This document shows, piece by piece, positions 15,607 to 23,132 of a stretch of DNA of 41,421 bases (within the stretch, counting starts at the first letter, position 1; each line of letters starts with the position of its first letter). The notes beneath the pieces are model-generated. The model had not been told where the DNA came from. It worked only from the letters and a program-made list of their open reading frames with translations, and made no database searches. Where the stretch lies: assembly GCA_022360875.1 (NCBI GenBank), contig JAKSBZ010000020.1, positions 1-41,421 on the forward strand, read 5' to 3'. The DNA is from Cytophagales bacterium. GTDB lineage: Bacteria; Bacteroidota; Bacteroidia; Cytophagales; Cyclobacteriaceae. The translations under genes were made by a program, and so were the position numbers.

Positions 15607-17583
15607 ATGTACTGTTCTGCAACAAAGCGTTTTGTAAAAAACAGAAGCAAAATCCTTCCAAAAAAAGGCGGCATTCAGAAAAAACCGCCCATCCAGGGCT
15701 ACTTTTTGTCGGAGATGGGAAAAGAAGTGCGGCTTGCGTCTGCCGGAGTGGAATTGGAATCACAAGAGCTTATTCACAACGAATACAAATTCTACTACGG
15801 TTTAAAAAAAATACACCTGAAAAAAGACGAAATCAGCCAGGAATGGCTTCATATGCTTGACGGCTCTCCCGCCGAGAACACTAAAAAAGTATCACTTCCT
15901 GCTATATTCTTCGAAACAGCCTGGGATTCAAGCCTGGCAATTGAACTCACCGATAACGAACCCAAAGTGTTTTTTGCCACACCGGAGAGAGTTCAGGAAA
16001 GCAACCTGGCGCTTCAGAATAACGGAAGCGAACTGCAGCTGGTTCAGGACAAATCCCAGGCACTGGATTTCCTTGTGTGCGGCGTCCCCCATTTTCCGGG
16101 TGAAGAAAAAACCGAAACGTGGAAAAGGCTCTACCTTACGCGCCCCAGCATAAAAGGGACAACCGACCGCATAGGAGAAGCTTCGGACTGCGCCAAATTT
16201 GCTCAGAACATTTTGGGCTTTGGCTTCCTCTCCTGCTGGAGCGCGATTATGGGAAACGCCCAAAGCGATGCTCTTTCCGAAGAAACAGCCGTTCCGATCG
16301 TCTTTGGTTACGAGAACATCATTCCCGATTTTATTCTGAATTATCGATCCATGGACCCGGCTTTGCTAAAAAATTACATGAAGCTTTCGATCGAAATTGA
16401 TCTTCCCTACCTCTGGCAACAATACCTGTCCATGCAGCACAAGTCGCCCGAAAAACTGGAGCAGCACTTTCAGAAGATGGGAATGAACCAATGGGCCAAT
16501 CCAGAAATTGGAGAAGGCTTCCGGATGTTCGGCATCGACTCCAGCGGACTGCCCCTGAGAGTTTCCGCGATTCCCCGGCCGCAGACCTTCGGCGACTACC
16601 TGAAAAACGAACGGGTAAACTGGGAAGACCCTTCAACCACTTCCTACGAACATGTTAACTGGAACATGCACAACGCGGGAGTAATTGCCAAAGCCGATAT
16701 CGACTACATTACTCTGGAAAACCATGTAAGGGAACTAACGCCCTATTTTGAAGTGGTTAACACCTTCAAAGCTTTTTACTGCCAATACGAAAAATTCCGC
16801 GAAGTACTCGAGGAACTGCTTGCCAGTCCGGACAACCCATTCAATCCTCTTGTGCTCAGCGACCGCATAAACTACATCCGGCGGGCCGACAACATGCGCA
16901 GATGCCTCTGCCGCTTGTCGAAGATGAATGCCTTTCATGGCGAGCTGCAAAAGAAAGTCGAAAACTTGGCTGCTTACGACCTAAGCGAAGCGCTGGCCAC
17001 AGAGGAAAACAAGCTGTTTTACCTGCGCATGTACGGGCGCGAGCCGCGGCAATCCTTCTTCGAGAAAAGGAAAGAACTGACAGAGCACATCCCCATGACT
17101 ATCCGGACAAGAATGGATTTTGAGCTTACACAGAAAAAATGCCTTGACATCATCAAAGAATCAGAAAAACGAGCAGCGTCCAGAAAGGCCGCCGTGTCTG
17201 CTTTTACCGGCAACGAAACACTGGACCGCATTCCTCAGCTTTTCTTCGGAAAATATTTACAGCAGACTCCTAAGCTCATCCAGTCAGTCAATGCCTGTCA
17301 AACACTGCCAGAGCTGAAGCGGGCGATGCAAGCATACGAAGAGTTCAAGCGCGAATCGCTGGAGGTGCAAGTGGAAATTCTTACCGGCGCCCTCGGGATA
17401 TTCGGTCTGGCTCCTTCCCCGAGTGATATCGAATATATTAACAGATTCTTCTATCCAAGCTGGGAAAAAGCTTTGTCAAAAGATCCGGACAGAGCAGAAA
17501 AAATCACCCTGATCAACAAATCGCGCGAAATGGGAAGGCGTGTATATTGGTCGTTTCACGATCCGGAGTACAAACTGGAATGA
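15607..17583 (+). CDS. large protein of unknown function with effector-like N-terminal motif
   Basis: A 658-residue protein I do not recognise. The short basic N-terminus contains KKPPIQGYF (P27 to F33), a pattern resembling the P-x-Q-x-K-F motif of the adjacent paralogs and the leaders I associate with injection-system cargo. Other visible features are a VCGVPHFPGEE stretch, TDRIGEASDCAKFAQNILG (D194, C195), and a long mostly helical C-terminal half from about residue 300. There is no signal peptide, membrane helix or known catalytic signature. The start is the ATG at 15607, because the frame upstream overlaps paralog 3. It is the last gene of the + strand block and converges with the next minus-strand gene; no clear terminator is visible in the 86-base gap. 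Function unknown; association with the paralogs is by position and N-terminal motif. Confidence 0.75.
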   Translation: MYCSATKRFVKNRSKILPKKGGIQKKPPIQGYFLSEMGKEVRLASAGVELESQELIHNEYKFYYGLKKIHLKKDEISQEWLHMLDGSPAENTKKVSLPAIFFETAWDSSLAIELTDNEPKVFFATPERVQESNLALQNNGSELQLVQDKSQALDFLVCGVPHFPGEEKTETWKRLYLTRPSIKGTTDRIGEASDCAKFAQNILGFGFLSCWSAIMGNAQSDALSEETAVPIVFGYENIIPDFILNYRSMDPALLKNYMKLSIEIDLPYLWQQYLSMQHKSPEKLEQHFQKMGMNQWANPEIGEGFRMFGIDSSGLPLRVSAIPRPQTFGDYLKNERVNWEDPSTTSYEHVNWNMHNAGVIAKADIDYITLENHVRELTPYFEVVNTFKAFYCQYEKFREVLEELLASPDNPFNPLVLSDRINYIRRADNMRRCLCRLSKMNAFHGELQKKVENLAAYDLSEALATEENKLFYLRMYGREPRQSFFEKRKELTEHIPMTIRTRMDFELTQKKCLDIIKESEKRAASRKAAVSAFTGNETLDRIPQLFFGKYLQQTPKLIQSVNACQTLPELKRAMQAYEEFKRESLEVQVEILTGALGIFGLAPSPSDIEYINRFFYPSWEKALSKDPDRAEKITLINKSREMGRRVYWSFHDPEYKLE

Positions 17584-17669
17584 TTTTCCAAACGCACCGC
17601 CTATGCCAGAAATGATACAATCAATGCACCCAAAACGTCCGCATGTTTCACTCAAGCACAGAACCATCC

Positions 17670-18134
17670 TTACTTTTGTTTTCCGGATTCCTGACACCGA
17701 AGCTTCTTGAAAACAACTGCGCATTTATTTTTAAGCTGCGGTTTGAGAAGAACAAGTATCTTAAGCTGTACGGATTCAATGCCTGTGTTCGGATAAGCGT
17801 GCACAGCGCAGGCGACGCTTTCAGTATAGCTCCGGACTGCCTGTTCAGCATTACCCATCCTGTAAAAATAATCCCCTTTGGCTTCCCAGCTTTCTGAGCA
17901 CTCATGCAAAGCCAGAGACCGGTCAAGCCACGCTGAAGCCTCCTCGAGATTCTCACCCTGCTCAATGCAAATCCTTGCACTCTTAGCCAGCGTTTTCCAA
18001 TCGTCCGAGGCGGTTTTTTCAACGGCTTTCCTGGCTCTTAACACTTTAGGTGAAAACTCTGGTTCCACAGCAGCATAAGAGACAGAAAACAAAAAAACTG
18101 AAAGGATGATTAGTAAATACTTGGTCGTTTTCAT
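17670..18134 (-). CDS. small secreted TPR-like protein, copy A
   Basis: A 154-residue protein with an N-terminal signal peptide (MKTTKYLLIILSVFLFSVSYA) and one helical repeat region of TPR type: DDWKTLAKSARICIEQGENLEEASAWLDRSLAL, then SWEAKGDYFYRMGNAEQAV. This pattern resembles the C-terminal helical segment found in Bacteroidota DUF2911 proteins, but the DUF2911 beta domain is missing. It is a paralog of the gene at 18351-18794 on the same strand. The short cysteine-containing tail is unique to this copy. Probably a periplasmic or outer-membrane-associated scaffold; function unknown. Confidence 0.8.
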   Translation of the reverse strand: MKTTKYLLIILSVFLFSVSYAAVEPEFSPKVLRARKAVEKTASDDWKTLAKSARICIEQGENLEEASAWLDRSLALHECSESWEAKGDYFYRMGNAEQAVRSYTESVACAVHAYPNTGIESVQLKILVLLKPQLKNKCAVVFKKLRCQESGKQK

Positions 18135-18135
18135 A

Positions 18136-18276
18136 ATGCTAATAGTTTCATTTTTAATAAAAAATCATTTACCAGATTACGAAGGACATGCCAGAAAAGA
18201 ACTACCTACAGGCCAATGGGTTGCAAAAACCGATGGCTTGTATAGTGTTCAAAATCCAGACACATGGTGTGTTTAA
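18136..18276 (+). CDS. possible 46-residue ORF or gene remnant
   Basis: An ATG at 18136 opens 46 sense codons ending at TAA 18274-18276. The ORF starts back-to-back with the minus-strand gene that begins at 18134. The second half, LPTGQWVAKTDGLYSVQNPDTWCV, has protein-like composition, but I recognise no family. It overlaps the likely promoter region of the minus-strand gene, has no visible Shine-Dalgarno, and may be a remnant or chance. Confidence 0.2.
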   Translation: MLIVSFLIKNHLPDYEGHARKELPTGQWVAKTDGLYSVQNPDTWCV

Positions 18277-18291
18277 TTTCAGCAGTCAACT

Positions 18292-18315
18292 AAAAAAAAA
18301 GGCCTTTCGGCCTCC
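18292..18315 (-). terminator. terminator of TPR-like gene copy B
   Basis: On the minus strand this is AGGCC-GAAA-GGCCT followed by a run of nine T: a compact 5-bp stem with a GNRA-type tetraloop, about 36 bases after the stop codon. It shows the two TPR-like paralogs are separate transcription units. Confidence 0.8.
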
Positions 18316-18350
18316 TTTCATATTTCATACTTCCAAACTCAGACAACTGA

Positions 18351-18794
18351 TCATTTTTTGATATAAGAAAAAACTCTTCGCTGCTTATAAAAATGCTTTG
18401 GCGATCTCAGAACAAGGATCTTTTCCTGAAGCTTCCGGGCATTAAATCCAGGAACTTTATTCAGCCCCACCTTAATGCTTTGGGAATAACATTCAATTGC
18501 CTTTTCAGGCATGTTGCTGCGGTAATAGTAATCTCCTTTTACCTCCCAGTTGTAGTCGCTCTCGTAGATCTTCAGCGACCTGTCAATCCACTTGGAAGCC
18601 TCTTTCAGATTTTGCCCTATTGTTATGCAAACCCTGGCGCTCTTGGCTAAAGTGTACCAGTCGTCAGGCGAGGCATTTTCTACGGCTTTTTGAGCTTTTA
18701 ATACTTTGGGATGGACCTTCACGCCAGGTGAAGCAAATGAGTAGACTGCCATCAAACTAAGGAAAAGGACGAGCGAGAATCTTAAAGTCTTCAT
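18351..18794 (-). CDS. small secreted TPR-like protein, copy B
   Basis: A 147-residue paralog of the gene at 17670-18134. It has a signal peptide ending near YSFA, then HPKVLKAQKAVENASPDDWYTLAKSAR and the same helical pair (EASKWIDRSLKIYE; WEVKGDYYYRSNMPEKAIECYSQSI). Copy B ends in a basic tail (KQRRVFSYIKK) instead of the cysteine-containing tail of copy A. Resemblance is to TPR repeats and to the helical tail of DUF2911 proteins; no catalytic motif is visible. It has its own terminator, so it is transcribed apart from copy A. Confidence 0.8.
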   Translation of the reverse strand: MKTLRFSLVLFLSLMAVYSFASPGVKVHPKVLKAQKAVENASPDDWYTLAKSARVCITIGQNLKEASKWIDRSLKIYESDYNWEVKGDYYYRSNMPEKAIECYSQSIKVGLNKVPGFNARKLQEKILVLRSPKHFYKQRRVFSYIKK

Positions 18795-19073
18795 TTTATA
18801 TTCTGTTTAAGTTTAATCAATCGTCTTCTCAAAGACGAAGGCCGTGCCATGCCGGAAGCCCAAAACACAAACCGCTGTCCTGCAACACTATATCCTTCAA
18901 CCCCAATTTTGCCAAAAAAAGAAAGTGTTCGGAATGGTACAGCTGAATGAACGGATTAGTAACAATGCAATAAAAAACGCGCTCAAAACGTTTGCGCCTG
19001 CTTATTGCTGAAGCCAAAAAAACAGCATCCTTACAGAACACTGTTTTCGAAAAAACGATATGCGTCTAAGACA

Positions 19074-20255
19074 TTAATTTTTTTCAAGAACCATTGCCGA
19101 AGCTCCGCCTCCGCCGTTGCAAATAGCAGCCACGCCAATTTTTCCGCCTTCGGTTTGCAGCACATTCAGCAGCGTAACCAGTATGCGAGCTCCCGAACAA
19201 CCCAGCGGATGCCCCAGAGACACGGCGCCTCCGTACACATTCACCTTCTCAGAATCCAGCCCCAGCCTCAGGTTGTTGGCAATAGACACTGCGCTGAAAG
19301 CTTCGTTGATTTCGTAATAATCCACCTCTTCCTTTCTCACTTTGGCATCCTTCAAAGCTTTGGGAACAGCTTCCGAAGGAGCTGTGGTAAACCAAACAGG
19401 ATCCTTGGCAGCATCTGCCATGCCCCGGATCCAGGCCAGCGGCTTCAGTCCCAGCTCTTGCGCTTTCTCCTCGCTCATCAAAAGCAGCGCCGCCGCGCCG
19501 TCATTTATCGTCGAAGCATTGGCTGCCGTAACGGTGCCGTCTTTCTGAAAAACAGTACGCAAAGACGGAATCTTCTCATAGCTCACGTTCTTATATTCCT
19601 CGTCTTCCTCTACAATAATTTCCCCCTTGCGGGTGCTTACCGTAATCGGAGTGATTTCGTTCTTAAACTTTCCGGCCTCAGCGCTTTTTTCCGCCCGTCT
19701 GTACGATTCTATGGCGTGGGCATCCTGCATTTCCCTGGTGATATTCATTTCTCGGGCGGTTATTTCGGCGCAGTTCCCCATCGGAAAGTCATTGTAAACC
19801 TCCTGCAAACCGTCCCTGGACAGCCCGTCCACCAGTTTGCCGTGGCCGTATTTGTAACCTCTGCGCGCCGCCGGAAGGTAATGAGGAATATTGGACATGC
19901 TCTCCATGCCGCCCGCCACCACAATATCGTTCTGCCCCGCCATAATAGACTGTGCTCCCAGCATAACGGACTTCATGCCGGAGGCGCAGACTTTGTTTAC
20001 AAGCGTGCAGGGCGTATTGTGGCTAATTCCAGCTCCAAGAGCCGTCTGCCGCGCAGGCGCCTGTCCCAAATTCGCCGCAATGACATTGCCCATAAACACT
20101 TCATCAATGCGATCGCAGATATTTTCAATATTAACTTTTCCGAAAAGCGACTGAATGGCGACCGTTCCCAGCTCTATAGCCGAAAGAGAAGAAAGCCCTC
20201 CCATAAAACTGCCGATAGGCGTCCGGGAAGCGGCGACAATACATACTTTTTTCAT
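19074..20255 (-). CDS. acetyl-CoA C-acetyltransferase (thiolase)
   Basis: A biosynthetic-type thiolase of 393 residues, which condenses two acetyl-CoA to acetoacetyl-CoA or runs the reverse cleavage. The nucleophilic cysteine is C90 in NKVCASGMKS. H349 lies in GGAVSLGHPLGCSGAR and the acid/base C379 in CNGGGGAS. The NEAF motif (317-320) is present and the length is typical for the family. Neighbours are unrelated genes; no partner beta-oxidation genes are adjacent. A role in fatty-acid or ketone-body metabolism fits but cannot be resolved here. Confidence 0.93.
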   Translation of the reverse strand: MKKVCIVAASRTPIGSFMGGLSSLSAIELGTVAIQSLFGKVNIENICDRIDEVFMGNVIAANLGQAPARQTALGAGISHNTPCTLVNKVCASGMKSVMLGAQSIMAGQNDIVVAGGMESMSNIPHYLPAARRGYKYGHGKLVDGLSRDGLQEVYNDFPMGNCAEITAREMNITREMQDAHAIESYRRAEKSAEAGKFKNEITPITVSTRKGEIIVEEDEEYKNVSYEKIPSLRTVFQKDGTVTAANASTINDGAAALLLMSEEKAQELGLKPLAWIRGMADAAKDPVWFTTAPSEAVPKALKDAKVRKEEVDYYEINEAFSAVSIANNLRLGLDSEKVNVYGGAVSLGHPLGCSGARILVTLLNVLQTEGGKIGVAAICNGGGGASAMVLEKN

Positions 20256-20415
20256 AGCGGTTAAGATTATTGTTTGAGAGTTGAGTCAGGTATATTTCAA
20301 AATGCATTCAATTAAAAAACAACTATTCAGTGTTTTTATATAAAAAATAAAATACCCAAAAAAACAATGCAAACCAACTCTCTCCCATGAAGAAAGCTTC
20401 GCTGTATACAGGTCA

Positions 20416-20444
20416 AAAAAAACTCGCTCCTAAGAACGAGTTTG
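20416..20444 (-). terminator. terminator after batC
   Basis: A 7-bp stem (20421-20427 with 20438-20444) is followed on the minus strand by an 8-base T-run. It lies 5 bases beyond the batC stop codon, so the BatB-BatC pair ends here and no batD/batE is co-transcribed. Confidence 0.75.
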
Positions 20445-20448
20445 TCAT

Positions 20449-21432
20449 TTACCACTGTGGTGTATTTTTCTTCCTTGGCCTCGTGGCTTTCCGTTTCTTC
20501 TGCTGCAAATACTGCGCTTCAGAGTTGCGCATGGCCTCCAGAATCATCTTCGCTTTCTCTTTGCTCAGATTCATTTTCTGAAGCTTCTCCTCAGAAAGCT
20601 GGCGGGCTGCTTGTTTTTGCCGCTCTTTCTCTTCCTGTTGCTTGCCGGCCTGCTCCTGTCTTTCTTTTTCCTGCTGTTTCTGGTCCTTTTGTCCCTGCTT
20701 GCTCTGATCCTCCTTTTGCTGTTCTTTATTTTGCTTGTCCTTGTTCTGCTGGTCTTGCTTGTTCTGATCCTTGTTCTGCTGGTCTTGCTTGTTCTGATCC
20801 TTGTTCTGCTGGTCCTGCTTGTTCTGATCCTTGTTCTGCTGGTCCTGCTTGTTCTGATCCTTGTTCTGCTGATCCTGCTTGTTCTGATCCTTGTTCTGCT
20901 GATCCTGCTTGTTCTGATCCTTGTTCTGCTGGTCCTGCTTGTTCTGCTGGTCCTGCTTGTTCTGATCCTTGTTCTGCTGCTGTTGCTTTTGCTGCTCATC
21001 TATAAGCTTCTTGGTCAGCTCATAGTTGTAGCGAGCCTCCTCATTCGAAGGCTGGGCTTTCAAAGCCTGCTTGTAACATGCCAGCGCCTGTTCCAGCTGT
21101 CTTTTCGAGAAAAAAATATTTCCGCTCTGCAAACTTGCCTGCGAGCGGATTTCCGGTGTCTTCGCTTCAGCCAGCTGGGAATAAGTCATCTGCGCAGCCG
21201 CAGTATCGTGTTTCAAAAAATACGCACTGGCCAAATTCAAGCGCACAGCCTCGTCATCCACCTGCAGCGAATCGATCAAAAAACGATAGTTTTCAATCGC
21301 CTTGGCGTAATCGTTTTTTTCAATGGCCTTCCGGGCTTCTTCTTTTTTGGCATTCACCCGCGCAATACGGTTAAAATCGAAATCCGCCAAAAGAGCGGCG
21401 CTGATTGTAATTAGGCAAATTACGGTTTTCAT
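20449..21432 (-). CDS. batC: BatC-like TPR protein with Gln/Lys-rich repeat linker
   Basis: A 327-residue protein with a short N-terminal signal peptide and TPR-like helices over residues ~28-135: A KAIENYRFLI, then LNLASAYFLKHDTAAAQ, then SGNIFFSKRQLEQALACYKQAL. A low-complexity, very hydrophilic tract (about 145-285) follows, with perfect QQNKDQNKQD decapeptide repeats. The basic tail contains an SEEKLQKM..SKEKAKMILEAM helix, the C-terminal feature of BatC-type proteins. It begins 6 bases after the BatB-like gene, as expected in Bat operons. Bat proteins are associated with aerotolerance or envelope stress in Bacteroides and Leptospira, but the mechanism is not established. Repeat number may vary between strains. 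Confidence 0.8.
   Translation of the reverse strand: MKTVICLITISAALLADFDFNRIARVNAKKEEARKAIEKNDYAKAIENYRFLIDSLQVDDEAVRLNLASAYFLKHDTAAAQMTYSQLAEAKTPEIRSQASLQSGNIFFSKRQLEQALACYKQALKAQPSNEEARYNYELTKKLIDEQQKQQQQNKDQNKQDQQNKQDQQNKDQNKQDQQNKDQNKQDQQNKDQNKQDQQNKDQNKQDQQNKDQNKQDQQNKDQNKQDQQNKDKQNKEQQKEDQSKQGQKDQKQQEKERQEQAGKQQEEKERQKQAARQLSEEKLQKMNLSKEKAKMILEAMRNSEAQYLQQKKRKATRPRKKNTPQW
20741..20968 (-). repeat. 30-bp tandem repeat array in batC
   Basis: There are seven full 30-bp units plus one 18-bp partial unit, nearly identical, encoding the decapeptide QQNKDQNKQD. The partial unit (20921-20938) stays in frame. Not a CRISPR: there are no spacers and the array is in frame inside a coding region. 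Confidence 0.9.
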
Positions 21433-21438
21433 GAACAG

Positions 21439-22407
21439 TTACAACTTAATGGTTCGGACACTTATTATTTGATCTAGGCAAAGCAGCAAAAGCCCCAGCA
21501 CAAGAAACAGCGTATACTTATTGGTGGATACATCCAGTTTGGCCGTGCCTCGCAGATTTCCCTTAATCTTGCGGATACTGTTAATGAGCCTCTCGGTGTC
21601 GTCCACTCTGTCGCTGATCTGAAAATACTTACCATGCGTAACAGACGCCAGTTCCTTAAGCGACTTGCCGTTCAGCTTAGAAACGACAGGAACTCCCTTA
21701 TCGTCTAACACAAAGCCTCTGCGGGCAGGAATTTTTGATCCGCGCTTCGTGCCCACGCCCAGTGTAAACAGCTTGATGCCTGCCTCTTCAACAGCCTTGG
21801 CCGCCTGTTCGGTCTGCGTTCCGTGGTCTTCTCCGTCGCTGATCAGAATAATCACCTTCGACTTCTTGCTGGCGTTCGGCTCGTCTTCCTTGGTGATTTT
21901 CTCAAGAGCCATCCTTAAAGGCGGCCCGAAATCCGTCCCGGCGTTGGGAACCAAACCGGTGTTCAGCGACTCGACAAACAAACGCAGCGCGCTCTTGTCA
22001 TAAGTCAGCGGACATTGCACATAGGCCTCTGACGAAAACATAATAAGTCCTATGCGATCGCCGGCAAATTCTTTCAGAATCTCCTTGAGTTTGAATTTCA
22101 CGCGGTCAAGCCTCGAGGGCTTAACATCCCGGGCATTCATAGAACCCGAAAGATCAACGGCAATATAAATATCCTTGCCGATGCTTTTAACCTCCTTGTT
22201 GACCTTGCCGAAAGACGGCCCCTTGAGCGCCAGCAGAAAAAGCACAAAATACGCGCTCCGCAGCAGCACCTTGATGAAGACTTTGTAAAAAGACGTGTGT
22301 AGCTTCCGAGCCACGTAGATTGTCCTTCCGATAAAGGCCGCGTATGCCGCAATAAAAAAGCTGATGAGCACATAGTCACTCAGCTGCAGTTCGTTGATCC
22401 AATTCAT
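21439..22407 (-). CDS. batB: BatB-like VWA-domain membrane protein
   Basis: A 322-residue protein with membrane helices at about 10-32 and 47-63 and a C-terminal helix at about 297-315, enclosing a periplasmic von Willebrand factor A domain. The metal-ion-dependent adhesion site is complete: D85-L-S87-G-S89, T158 in NAGTDFG and D191 in SDGEDHG. This topology matches BatA/BatB. In most Bacteroidota loci moxR, a DUF58 gene, batA, batB, batC and batD are clustered. Here only this one VWA gene and batC are present; upstream are tRNA genes on the other strand. BatA versus BatB cannot be strictly separated; adjacency to batC favours BatB. Confidence 0.82.
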   Translation of the reverse strand: MNWINELQLSDYVLISFFIAAYAAFIGRTIYVARKLHTSFYKVFIKVLLRSAYFVLFLLALKGPSFGKVNKEVKSIGKDIYIAVDLSGSMNARDVKPSRLDRVKFKLKEILKEFAGDRIGLIMFSSEAYVQCPLTYDKSALRLFVESLNTGLVPNAGTDFGPPLRMALEKITKEDEPNASKKSKVIILISDGEDHGTQTEQAAKAVEEAGIKLFTLGVGTKRGSKIPARRGFVLDDKGVPVVSKLNGKSLKELASVTHGKYFQISDRVDDTERLINSIRKIKGNLRGTAKLDVSTNKYTLFLVLGLLLLCLDQIISVRTIKL

Positions 22408-22636
22408 CCCGTCACTTTTTTCCTTCTGGATTGAATATTTTTTTCTCTAAAAAAATGAGCTTTAATTAAGTCAAATAATTTCAAAAATTCCATCTAAACC
22501 CAACGCAACTATCGAAAAAAAAAGTGTGAAAAACAGTTAAAAAAAAATTACTGAAAATAAGCACTTCATTTATAGCCAATTATTGCGCAGAAGGTCATTG
22601 AGCTCCATTTTTCCTCAAGTTTTTTTTATCCAAAGG

Positions 22637-22668
22637 TTTGGCAAGTTAAAAATCTTCTAGTATGTTTG
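22637..22668 (+). promoter_or_regulatory. canonical Bacteroidota promoter for the tRNA operon
   Basis: TTTG at 22637-22640, a 20-base spacer and TATGTTTG at 22661-22668 match the -33/-7 consensus exactly. Transcription would start near 22675, about 40 bases before tRNA-Ser. Confidence 0.85.
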
Positions 22669-22714
22669 CATCGCTTTTCGGCAAAAAACTGTCGGAAAAT
22701 TGATAAAAGTATTT

Positions 22715-22803
22715 AGAGAGTTGGGTGAGTGGCTGAAACCACCAGTTTGCTAAACTGGCATACCCTTCACGGGGTATCAGGGGTTCGAATCCCCTACTCT
22801 CTA
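22715..22803 (+). tRNA. tRNA-Ser (anticodon GCT)
   Basis: A full cloverleaf with long variable arm. The acceptor stem is AGAGAGT (22715-22721) with ACTCTCT (22796-22802). The anticodon stem-loop CCAGT-TTGCTAA-ACTGG gives GCT, reading AGC/AGU. The T-arm has GGTTCGAATCC. The base at the discriminator position reads A (22803), where serine tRNAs usually have G, and the first pair is A-T. CCA is not encoded. Confidence 0.95.
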
Positions 22804-22809
22804 CTGCTT

Positions 22810-22884
22810 CGGGGTGTAGCGTAGCCCGGTCATCGCGCCTCGTTTGGGACGAGGAGGTCGCAGGTTCGAATCCTGCCACCCCGA
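22810..22884 (+). tRNA. tRNA-Pro (anticodon TGG)
   Basis: The acceptor stem is CGGGGTG (22810-22816) with CACCCCG (22877-22883), discriminator A. The anticodon stem-loop CCTCG-TTTGGGA-CGAGG gives TGG. The T-arm GGTTCGAATCC is normal and CCA is not encoded. It lies 6 bases after tRNA-Ser in the same transcript. Confidence 0.96.
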
Positions 22885-22903
22885 CTTATTTCTTTTTAAA
22901 AAT

Positions 22904-22935
22904 AAAAAAAACGATTTTTCAATCGTTTTTTTTTT
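22904..22935 (+). terminator. terminator of the tRNA operon
   Basis: A stem of eight A-T pairs plus CGATT/AATCG around a 4-nt loop, with a ten-base T-run, 20 bases after tRNA-Pro. Confidence 0.85.
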
Positions 22936-23132
22936 CGCTTTTCTCAAAGATGCAACTATCTGAGCATCAGTATTTTACACCAAAGAGTAACTATATCACA
23001 TTCCGGTAAGCTCTTGACTCTGCCCTTCAAATACATGTCCTTTGTACCAAAATTTCACGTTTTGAAAAACCGATTTTCATAAAAAAGAACTTTCTTACAA
23101 AGAATAATTTTAAACATAAAAAAACAAAAGAC

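Noticed and set aside
18829..19041. 70-codon minus-strand frame between the TPR-like gene and the thiolase gene
   Set aside because: No start signal, no recognisable family and poor protein-like composition; left unannotated.
19005..20264. 419-codon frame antisense to the thiolase gene
   Set aside because: The minus strand encodes a full thiolase with all catalytic residues; the plus-strand frame is a shadow.
20741..20968. Regular repeats as a CRISPR array
   Set aside because: Units are contiguous with no unique spacers, and they are in frame within batC.
20611..21414. Leucine-rich frame antisense to batC
   Set aside because: It results from reading the Gln/Lys repeat codons backwards; batC has operon context and TPR features.
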